DNA of 42,137 nucleotides, taken from Acidomonas methanolica (GTDB taxonomy: Bacteria > Pseudomonadota > Alphaproteobacteria > Acetobacterales > Acetobacteraceae). Location: contig NZ_SLZN01000024.1 in NCBI RefSeq assembly GCF_004346035.1, positions 1-42,137 on the forward strand, read 5' to 3'. Each line of letters starts with the position of its first letter. The first letter of the stretch is position 1. Under the pieces are notes generated by a model. That model saw only the letters and a program-made list of their open reading frames with translations, was not told where the DNA came from and did no database searches. Of this stretch, positions 15,521 through 22,101 are shown piece after piece. The position numbers were made by a program, and so were the translations under genes.

Positions 15521-15661
15521 CTCGTCGTCGTGGTATCTGGCCGCGAATTGCGCGCATGCCTGCTTCAGTTCGTGCTCGATCTGCCTGCGCTCGCGGTTGC
15601 TCAGGTGAAAGCTGGTCAGTTCGGCGCGCAGCATCTGGATCTGGTCGTGTAGCGTGGTCAT
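15509..15661 (-). CDS. Small 50-aa protein, unknown function
   Basis: Sequence begins MTTLHDQIQMLRAELTSFHL and continues SNRERRQIEHELKQACAQFA, an amphipathic, probably coiled-coil helix. ATG at 15661 follows AAGGAGCAGGACG, an excellent ribosome binding site, and the stop lies in a clear terminator. It is therefore a real gene although short. It is monocistronic, and its leader contains one of the three hairpins described at 15752-15823. I do not recognise a family. Confidence 0.7.
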   Translation of the reverse strand: MTTLHDQIQMLRAELTSFHLSNRERRQIEHELKQACAQFAARYHDDEPPA

Positions 15662-15751
15662 CGTCCTGCTCCTTTCGTTTCTCGAAGACAGGACACCGCC
15701 TCATGCGCGCGGGAGCCGGGTCAGGGATCGCCGCAGGCGACCGGCTTGCCG

Positions 15752-15823
15752 GCGCGCGGGGGAGCCGATTTTGTTCGGGTCGGCCGGCAGGTCGGCTCGG
15801 GCAAAATTGGGGGGACCGCGCGT
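15752..15823 (-). ncRNA. Leader stem-loop A (before the 50-aa ORF)
   Basis: Outer arms GCGCGCGG (15752) and CCGCGCGT (15816) pair 7/8. Inner arms CCGATTTTG (15765) and CAAAATTGG (15802) pair with one G-T. A symmetric purine-rich internal loop separates them. It ends 91 bases before the gene start. The architecture resembles leaders B and C, but this is the weakest of the three. Confidence 0.35.
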
Positions 15824-16003
15824 CCTTGAGGCGGTTCACGCCGGGCATGGTACAATGGGAAGACTGAGGGAAGCCCTCTTCCCCCTGCCCCACCCGAAGA
15901 CAGGCCGATCGGATCGCGGGCGATAAGCCACGCCCATTCTTCCATTCCGGCCGCCACCACGAAGGCCCCGCCCGGACCGGCCGGGCGGGGGATCGCGTGC
16001 GCC

Positions 16004-16330
16004 TCAGTCGCCGTTGCGACGGCCGTTGGGGCGGGACCAGATCAGGCTGTAGCCCTCGCCGTCCTCGTCATCGAAGAGATTGGCGAAGATCGGGGCGTTG
16101 AAGCTGGGGTCATCGAGCTTGAGGCTCAGATAGTCGCGCCCTTCGTTGGAGCGCCGGGACCAGGCCGCTCCGATCTCCACCCGACCGACGAAGACGCGGT
16201 GGCTGGGGGCATTTTCGTTCGCGCGCGTGGTCTCGGGGGCGATGCGGACGTTCGGGGTCTGGAGCGAGAGGGTAACGATCTCGCCGTTATACCCGTTGCC
16301 GACTTTCTTGAAGGTGCCGATGGTGGCCAT
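16004..16330 (-). CDS. DUF736 protein, second paralogue
   Basis: 108 aa, MATIGTFKKVGNGYNGEIVT with VEIGAAWSRRSNEGRDYLSL, DDPSFNAPIFANLF and YSLIWSRPNGR: the conserved DUF736 blocks. ATG 16330 follows GGAGAG. It is related to but clearly distinct from the copy at 9126-9464, and sits alone with its own structured leader (B). Function is unknown; such genes are nearly restricted to plasmids and ICEs. Confidence 0.9.
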   Translation of the reverse strand: MATIGTFKKVGNGYNGEIVTLSLQTPNVRIAPETTRANENAPSHRVFVGRVEIGAAWSRRSNEGRDYLSLKLDDPSFNAPIFANLFDDEDGEGYSLIWSRPNGRRNGD

Positions 16331-16445
16331 GATACTCTCCGTGATCTCTGTTATCGAGCCCGCACCATTGCGGCCTCGATGGCGATCGGACAGACGGAGG
16401 CGAGCGGCGACGCATCCCGCAGGGGCCGAAGCGCAGCGGAGGACG

Positions 16446-16515
16446 GCGGGACGGAATTTTCTTGCTGCGCGAGGAATGACGGCGCAGCCGTCAGGGGAAG
16501 AAAATTATGACCCGC
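16446..16515 (-). ncRNA. Leader stem-loop B (before the second DUF736 gene)
   Basis: GCGGG pairs with CCCGC (16446-16450 and 16511-16515), then AATTTTCTT with AAGAAAATT (16455-16463 and 16498-16506), and an inner perfect hairpin GCTGCGC/GCGCAGC (16464-16470 and 16482-16488). It ends 116 bases before the gene. The flanking motif GCGCAGCGGAGGACGGC (16431-16447) recurs with two changes at leader C. Confidence 0.45.
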
Positions 16516-17029
16516 TGTTGCGTCATAGCCGATCGAGGCGAAGCCGGACTTCGGCTAGATCAGCCATTTTGAGAGGTCGTATGGATGCGCGGCCAGACAG
16601 GGCACACATCACGGAGACCATGGCGACCCGCACAGCACACGAGATCCGGCGGCAACCAGAATGACGGCGTCATCCTCCCACCATACCAGCCAACCGAACC
16701 GGCCCGTTCCGGGACAGCGCCTCGCAGGACCTGCCCGGCTTTCCCCATTGCGATCGGCCTGCGGGCAATCAGAGCGCCAGTCCGGTTGCTTCAACAGGCG
16801 GACCGTATCAGGAACAGCGCGTCGCATCCGCGCTTCGCTGCCCATCGCTCCCCGCCTCGCGATGACGAGGAAAACAGGCCCGTGCCTGATCCATGCCTGC
16901 CCTCCGGATGCCGTGCAGGCCGTCAGACCCGCGCGATATTCCCGCTGGTGGGTTCGGGCGGGGCCATGCCGGTAAAGCGGGCGAACGCAATGTCGTCCAC
17001 CAAAATATTGCAGACATAACAAAACCACA

Positions 17030-17048
17030 GAATTCCTTTAAGGAATTC
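17030..17048 (+). promoter_or_regulatory. 19-bp perfect palindrome before the AT-rich membrane gene
   Basis: GAATTCCTT-T-AAGGAATTC, 42 bases before the ATG at 17090. It could be an operator or a short hairpin in the leader. No promoter hexamers were convincingly placed. Confidence 0.45.
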
Positions 17049-17089
17049 AAAATGGACCACCTCACCAAGACGACAATTGGAGTGAAAAA

Positions 17090-17680
17090 ATGCTTACTAC
17101 TTCAGACATTATAGGATATTTTATAAAATACATTGCTCCAATATCTATTGCAGCCGCTAATTTTTTTAAGTTTATTTATAAAATACGATTTGGATTTCTT
17201 CACATATCAAAGTCAAAGACAGAAAGAATTTTTGCTCTTTTTTCTCAAGACCCGTGCAAAAATACAGCCAACAGATACGCGCTGTACATTGCGGTCGGAG
17301 ATGCGTTGAGTAGCTTTTATCCAATACCTGAAATTGAATTCGCTTTTGCACGTAGCAATCCTCTCGTCATGCTACGAGACATGAGAACCGTGCGACACCT
17401 GGTGCGACTAAATGTAGAAAAAAACATCATCGAGAGTCCTCGAAACAAAAGTGCGAAATATTTCTACGTCCAGAGTAATTTATCTTATGGGGTATCTGCT
17501 TTTTCCTATTTTCCGGTGATGGCTTTTGCCATTTTTATCCAACATAAAAGTCAGGCTATTGGTGCATTTTTAGTTATTTCTTATCTTGTCCTCGCTATAT
17601 TAGGTTTCTGGCGTGGCCTTCAAATGAACCGCGCATACCAGCTCATGCAAAGTGAAAAATTCTACCCCCGACTTTCATAG
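17090..17680 (+). CDS. Inserted AT-rich gene: small membrane protein of unknown function
   Basis: 196 aa, with ATG 17090 preceded by GGAGTGAAAAA. One hydrophobic segment lies at about residues 8-27, followed by a soluble stretch of about 100 residues (TERIFALFSQDPCKNTANRY, FARSNPLVMLRDMRTVRHLV). Two further membrane segments are at about 132-150 and 155-173. I recognise no family. Base composition is much more AT-rich than both neighbours, and it is the only plus-strand gene between 3 and 28 kb. It lies between two element genes, so it is a recently acquired cargo gene. A membrane-acting defence or effector role is possible but nothing in the sequence proves it. Confidence 0.75.
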   Translation: MLTTSDIIGYFIKYIAPISIAAANFFKFIYKIRFGFLHISKSKTERIFALFSQDPCKNTANRYALYIAVGDALSSFYPIPEIEFAFARSNPLVMLRDMRTVRHLVRLNVEKNIIESPRNKSAKYFYVQSNLSYGVSAFSYFPVMAFAIFIQHKSQAIGAFLVISYLVLAILGFWRGLQMNRAYQLMQSEKFYPRLS

Positions 17681-17698
17681 GAACCGACAAGACGGCGC

Positions 17699-18628
17699 TC
17701 ACGCGCCGCCGCCGAACCGCAGGACTGGGATGCCGAGCCGCTTCGCCTTGTCGGCGAGGTTCTCCTGAATGCCGGTTCCGGGAAAGACGATGACGCCGAT
17801 CGGCATGGTGTCGAGCAGCGCATCGTTACGGCGGAAGGGCGCTGCCTTGGCATGCTTCGCCCAGTCCGGCCTGAAGGCGATCTGCACGATCTCGCGGTGA
17901 TCGGCCCAACGTGAGGCGATGAATTCGGCACCTTTGGGCGAGCCGCCGTGCAGCAGCACCATGTCCGGATGCTTGGCGCGTACCTTGTCCAGCCGGTCCC
18001 AGATCAGGATATGGTCGTCGAAGTCGAGACCGCCGGTCACGACCACCCTTGGGCCGGGCGGGACCAGCAACTCACCTTCGGCCTTGCGGCGGACGTTGAG
18101 GAAGTCGCGGCTGTCGATCATCGACGCCGTCATGGTGCGGCGCGAGACCAGTGAGCCGACTTTTGGCCGCCACGCGCTCATCGTCAGGCGCTCGAACTGC
18201 TCCTGCGCCTCGTCTCGGAAGATCTCGTAGGCGTTACGGCGCTCGATCAGGGTCAGCCCTTCGGCAATCAGTCGCTCCAGTTCCACCGACCGGATCTCGC
18301 TGCCGTCCTGTTCTTTCTGACTGTTCTTCTGCGCCTGCTCGTTGCGGTCAAGCTCACGCTCCACCTGGCCGACCATGCGATGGAAGATGTTGACCGTGGA
18401 CCAGAGCAGGGTTTCGAGATCGGGTTCCAGCCGCGTGTCGGTCAGGGTCGCGGCGATGGCGTCGAAGACGTCGGCCACAGCGCCCCCGATGCGCGGAGCT
18501 TCGGGCAGAGGCCTTGGGTCCGGCTCGTCCTCGAAGGGACGGTAGCCATACATCTGGAGTTCCGCCAGCACATGGGCGGTCGGAGATGCGGCATGGTCGG
18601 GTTCGAAATCGTCTGTCAGGCGGGTCAT
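17699..18628 (-). CDS. DUF2493 protein (SLOG-like nucleotide-binding fold)
   Basis: 309 aa from ATG 18628 (MTRLTDDFEPDHAASPTAHV), preceded by GGAGGAC. The C-terminal third holds PRVVVTGGLDFDDHILIWDR, then MVLLHGGSPKGAEFIASRWA and PIGVIVFPGTGIQENLADKA, the conserved Gly-rich blocks of DUF2493/YspA-type SLOG proteins. The central region is helical and charged. Such genes are common on alphaproteobacterial plasmids beside DUF736 and toprim genes. The ligand and role are unknown. The frame remains open upstream to 18934, but that part covers the leader hairpin. Confidence 0.85.
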   Translation of the reverse strand: MTRLTDDFEPDHAASPTAHVLAELQMYGYRPFEDEPDPRPLPEAPRIGGAVADVFDAIAATLTDTRLEPDLETLLWSTVNIFHRMVGQVERELDRNEQAQKNSQKEQDGSEIRSVELERLIAEGLTLIERRNAYEIFRDEAQEQFERLTMSAWRPKVGSLVSRRTMTASMIDSRDFLNVRRKAEGELLVPPGPRVVVTGGLDFDDHILIWDRLDKVRAKHPDMVLLHGGSPKGAEFIASRWADHREIVQIAFRPDWAKHAKAAPFRRNDALLDTMPIGVIVFPGTGIQENLADKAKRLGIPVLRFGGGA

Positions 18629-18954
18629 GGGGCTGTCCTCCGGGATACCGGCCGCGCCCTTCGCGGCCTTTCCGGGGGCGGATAGCGGCAGACCAGGGAC
18701 GGGACGGAACCGCGCGCTTGTGCGCGGCCGCAGCGCAGCGAAGGATGGCAGGGGGCCGGCTATTTTGCTTCGCGATGTAAAGCGCCCCCAAGGGGCGCGA
18801 CGGAAAATAGTCGGCCCCCCGCCATTGAAGGCCCGGCCCGGCTGACGCCCGCTCCCCTCCAGAAAGGCCGGGACGCGGACCTGCCGGGCGGAAGGCAGGA
18901 CAAGACCGCCGAAAGAAGAATGGGAACCACCCACCTCCCCTCTTTCCGGCCCGT
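18629..18954 (-). other. DUF2493 leader region
   Basis: 326 bases between the toprim gene and DUF2493. It contains stem-loop C and several smaller GC-rich hairpins (for example CGCGCTTGTGCGCG at about 18711). No separate gene is supported. Confidence 0.5.
18745..18825 (-). ncRNA. Leader stem-loop C (before DUF2493)
   Basis: Two 22-base arms (18745-18766 and 18804-18825) pair at 20 of 22 positions, beginning ATGGC and ending CTATTTT/AAAATAG. The 37-base loop holds a perfect hairpin GCGCCCC-CAA-GGGGCGC (18782-18798). It ends 117 bases before the gene start. The 17 bases at 18733-18749 match the motif beside leader B at 15 of 17 positions. Confidence 0.55.
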
Positions 18955-20001
18955 TCAGGTGCCGGTAGTCTCCAGAAACCGCGCCACGTCCGATGGCGCG
19001 AGTTGCGGATGCAGGATCGCCCGCAGCGCGCCGGGTCCAAGGGCACGGAGATCGTCGTTGAAATCGCCCAGACGCGGTGACAGACCGATCAGCTCGATCC
19101 CGGCGTCCGTGGCCCGCGCATCGAGCGTCGCCAGCGCCTGATCCCCGGCCGGGTCGTCATCGCGCAGGACGTAAAGACGGCGCAGCAGCGGCGGAAAGAT
19201 CAGGGCAGCGAGATGCGCCGAGGACAGGCAGGCGGCCAGCGGCAGATCGGGCAGAACCTGGCGGAGCGACAGGACCGTCTCGATGCCTTCCCCGGCGGCG
19301 AGCACGTCGGATGCGACCCCGAAGCGCACGGCATGGCCGAGCAGGCCGCCCAGGGCACGGCGCGGATGATCGACCGGCGCCTTGCCGCGCCCGTCCGCCG
19401 CCAGCCAGGTCCGATGAACCCCGGTCAGGGTGCCGTCGAGGTCGGTGACGGCGGTGATCATGGCGGGCCAGGTCTCGGTCGGACTGTCCTCGTCCGGGCG
19501 GTAAAAGCAGCGCGGATGGAAGCGCAGGGCTGCGGTTCCGTGCAAACGCGTAATGTCGCGTCTGCGGAGATACATTTCTACGGACGTGCCCGCGATCGGC
19601 CCGGACATGGCCCAGAGCCGTCGCGCGGCTTCGGACGAACTGGCGGAACCACGCTCACGGGCAGGCCGGTCCTGTGACGGCGGCACCGGATCAGGGCGAG
19701 GCAGACTGAGGAAGGCGCGCGCCTCGTCGACCACGTCGCGGAAATCCACCAGACCGAGGCTTTCGCGGATCACGTCAAGCAGGTCGCCATGCTCGCCAGA
19801 CTGCGCATCGGTCCACTTACCGGCCCTGCCGTTGGCGGTATCGTGCAGCCGGACAAACAGCGACCGGCCGGGGGTGTTGCGTACGTTACCGACCAGCCAG
19901 TAATTGCCATGACGGCGACCGGCGGACAGATAGCGTCGGCATACCGCCTCCGCGTTCTCCGCCAGACGGTGAGCCAGATCCCCAGCATCATGTCCAGTCA
20001 T
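18955..20001 (-). CDS. Toprim-domain protein (plasmid primase-like, DUF7146 type)
   Basis: 348 aa from ATG 20001 (MTGHDAGDLAHRLAENAEAV), preceded by AGGAGGGC. The N-terminal part (GRSLFVRLHDTANGRAGKWT, GEHGDLLDVIRESL) is the zinc-free primase-like domain of plasmid toprim proteins. RLHGTAALRFHPRCFY precedes the toprim core: VLAAGEGIETVLSLRQVLPD (catalytic Glu) and LYVLRDDDPAGDQAL (DxD). Such proteins may prime replication of transferred single strands. It overlaps the upstream unknown gene by about 14 bp. Confidence 0.85.
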   Translation of the reverse strand: MTGHDAGDLAHRLAENAEAVCRRYLSAGRRHGNYWLVGNVRNTPGRSLFVRLHDTANGRAGKWTDAQSGEHGDLLDVIRESLGLVDFRDVVDEARAFLSLPRPDPVPPSQDRPARERGSASSSEAARRLWAMSGPIAGTSVEMYLRRRDITRLHGTAALRFHPRCFYRPDEDSPTETWPAMITAVTDLDGTLTGVHRTWLAADGRGKAPVDHPRRALGGLLGHAVRFGVASDVLAAGEGIETVLSLRQVLPDLPLAACLSSAHLAALIFPPLLRRLYVLRDDDPAGDQALATLDARATDAGIELIGLSPRLGDFNDDLRALGPGALRAILHPQLAPSDVARFLETTGT

Positions 20002-20428
20002 CGCCTTGCCCTCCTGTGTCGGGATTGCCTCCGTCCAGGGCAATCGCCAGCCAGCGATCAGTGGTCATCCATGAAATCGCTTTGCGCCTGCCAAGGTCAA
20101 GCAGATGCGCGCCGCCGCTGAAGGCGCCGATCCGGGGGCGGGATGCCGTATTGGCCCACTGGAATCCCCATCGGCCCCGCAACCGGAATGTTCGCGCACA
20201 GCGCAGCACGAACTCCACAACCTGATGCGGATCTCCGGTCGTCTCATCGTGCATCCAGAGTTTCGTGCCGCCATATTCAGGCACGATCGACAGAATGAAA
20301 CCGTCAGAGGGCGGGTCTTCCGCCGCCAGTTCGTCCATGAATTCATTGTAGAGATCGAGCCCCTTTGCGGCATTGTCCACCGTGCCCACGTCGAGCACGC
20401 AGGAAAAATGCGTGAAAAAATCAGCCAT
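19988..20428 (-). CDS. Unknown protein upstream of the toprim gene
   Basis: 146 aa, MADFFTHFSCVLDVGTVDNA, with ILSIVPEYGGTKLWMHDETT and FQWANTASRPRIGAFSGGAH. The pattern suggests a small soluble alpha/beta protein in a family typical of these elements, but I do not recognise it by name. The gene is in the same direction as the toprim gene and overlaps its start, so the two are probably co-translated. A terminator lies just upstream, separating it from DUF932. Confidence 0.7.
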   Translation of the reverse strand: MADFFTHFSCVLDVGTVDNAAKGLDLYNEFMDELAAEDPPSDGFILSIVPEYGGTKLWMHDETTGDPHQVVEFVLRCARTFRLRGRWGFQWANTASRPRIGAFSGGAHLLDLGRRKAISWMTTDRWLAIALDGGNPDTGGQGDDWT

Positions 20429-20442
20429 CGGAAAAACTCCCG

Positions 20443-20474
20443 AAACGAAAAAAGCCCGGCGCAGGGGCCGGGCT
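20443..20474 (-). terminator. Rho-independent terminator after the DUF932 gene
   Basis: On the minus strand AGCCCGGC-CCCTGC-GCCGGGCT is followed by TTTTTTCGTTT. It lies 38 bases past the DUF932 stop and shortly before the next gene. Confidence 0.85.
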
Positions 20475-20512
20475 CGTAAAAACGTATTGGCGGAAATACA
20501 GAAAAGCGGCTT

Positions 20513-21709
20513 TCAGGACGCACGCTCCATCAGCCTGCGGGCCTTTTCTTCCAGATCCAGCCGCGTATCCTGATTGGCTTTTGTGCGTGCCAGTGCGGTA
20601 ATACCCTGCACGAAATCGAACACGCTCTCGGGCTTGCGGCCCTCTTCGTGCAGCACGGTTTCGATGATCTTCGCGGTTTCCGGTTTCGAGAACCCGCGAC
20701 GGCGCAGGAAACTTTCGCGATCCTCGTCTGTTTTCGCGACCAGTGCCTGCCGGGACGCCTGGATACCGGAGACGAACGACGCCGGGCTGGCCGTGGCGAA
20801 ATTCCGGAGCGCTGGTGTCGCCTGATGCACGAAGCGGGATGCTGCAAACTTGCTATGCCGGATCGTGATCTGTTCGAAATTTTCGACGCCCCAGAGCATG
20901 CGATTTTGGCACACTCCGCGCAGGTAAAATGACGCAATACCAAGGCTTTTACTGCCGACTTCAGAATTCCACGCATAGAAACCCCGGAAATAGAGATCGG
21001 GATCGCCATTGGGCAGGCGTCCGGCCTCAATCGGGTGTGTATCGTCCACGAGGAACAGAAAAACATCGCGATCTGATGCGTAGAGCGTCGTCGTCTCCTT
21101 CGTGATATCCACATACGGATTATGGGTCATGGTCGCCCAGTCGATGACACCGGGCACCTTCCAGTTGGTATCACCTGTGCCGTCACCGGCAATTTTCCGC
21201 ACCGCGCCGACCAGTTCGTGGTCCCAGATGCGGCCGTAATCTGGCCCGGTGACCGCGCGCAGTTCCACGCGGCCGTCCTCAGTTTCCAGTGTTTTGATCA
21301 GTTCAACCCGGTGTGACAGCAGGCCGTGCTGGAGATTGATCGCCGCCAGTGGAGCCGGAAGGTTACGCAGGTAGGACGATGGCGCGCTGACCAGACTGCA
21401 CATCTGGCCGAACGACCAGTGTGTGGGGGCAATCGGCTCCTGCTGCCCCGGTACAGTCAGGGTCAGGCGCTCGGCATTGTCGCGCGAGGCTTCCACGCGA
21501 ATGGCGCGGCTTTCCACCGTGCGGGCGGTGGCGCGCTCGGCACGGGCAAGTGTGGCGGCATGCAGATCGGACAGGGACAGGTAGCGCTCGTCATCGGGGC
21601 GGGAGAACCATTCGGACGAGACGCGGGCGTTCCGTTCGCCGCGCGACGGGTCGATACGGAAGCCGCCGGAAGCGGCACCACGGGACGCGGGGGACAGGAT
21701 GGTGGTCAT
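20513..21709 (-). CDS. DUF932 protein
   Basis: 398 aa from ATG 21709 (MTTILSPASRGAASGGFRID), preceded by AGGAGAG. Central blocks THWSFGQMCSLVSAPSSYLR, then LRAVTGPDYGRIWDHELV, and GIASFYLRGVCQNRMLWGVE with FEQITIRHSKFAASRF are those of DUF932, a phage and plasmid family related in genomic context to LT_GEWL and recombination genes; its activity is unknown. The gene is monocistronic and ends at a strong terminator. Confidence 0.88.
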   Translation of the reverse strand: MTTILSPASRGAASGGFRIDPSRGERNARVSSEWFSRPDDERYLSLSDLHAATLARAERATARTVESRAIRVEASRDNAERLTLTVPGQQEPIAPTHWSFGQMCSLVSAPSSYLRNLPAPLAAINLQHGLLSHRVELIKTLETEDGRVELRAVTGPDYGRIWDHELVGAVRKIAGDGTGDTNWKVPGVIDWATMTHNPYVDITKETTTLYASDRDVFLFLVDDTHPIEAGRLPNGDPDLYFRGFYAWNSEVGSKSLGIASFYLRGVCQNRMLWGVENFEQITIRHSKFAASRFVHQATPALRNFATASPASFVSGIQASRQALVAKTDEDRESFLRRRGFSKPETAKIIETVLHEEGRKPESVFDFVQGITALARTKANQDTRLDLEEKARRLMERAS

Positions 21710-22101
21710 GGGAAACTCTCCTCTGATGCCGGTTATTCGGCACAAAAAGGCGAAGCCGCCCTCTTCCTCTGATCACCACTTCCCACGCGGGATCCCATCC
21801 AACCGCGGAAACACCCAGCCCCTCATCCCGGAACACCGCACTCCCGTCACCTATCGGAAATCACGACTGCGATGGGGGGCTTCCTGCCGGGCTGCATTCG
21901 GGAATGTGCCACGCTGATAGCAGTCATCACCGGCATCAAGTCGAAATAGCTATTTCCAACCCAGAACCAGCCTTTCAGATTCGCAATGACGAAGGTCCGA
22001 TTTCGAGGAGGTCGCCACTGGGACTGATCGGAGCGAAGTGGAAGCGGCACATCGCCGGTCACCGTTCTTTTCGTAAGGTGCTGCTTCGGCAGCGTTGCGC
22101 A
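21710..22101. other. Gap between DUF932 and the ABC-3C operon
   Basis: 392 bases. The DUF932 leader has a small hairpin TGCCG-GTTATT-CGGCA (about 21727-21742). The rest has overlapping short frames on both strands that I cannot assign, including a 71-aa minus-strand frame (21847-22062) without a ribosome binding site. It is possibly a relic of an insertion junction. Confidence 0.4.

Larger units (their letters stand above)
16331..17089. other. Long intergenic stretch with leader hairpin B and a 19-bp palindrome
   Basis: About 760 bases without a supported gene. The left part is the DUF736 leader with stem-loop B. The middle (16560-16990) holds only overlapping frames without ribosome binding sites. 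Near the right end the composition falls to AT-rich at about 17000, marking the edge of the inserted membrane-protein gene. Confidence 0.5.
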
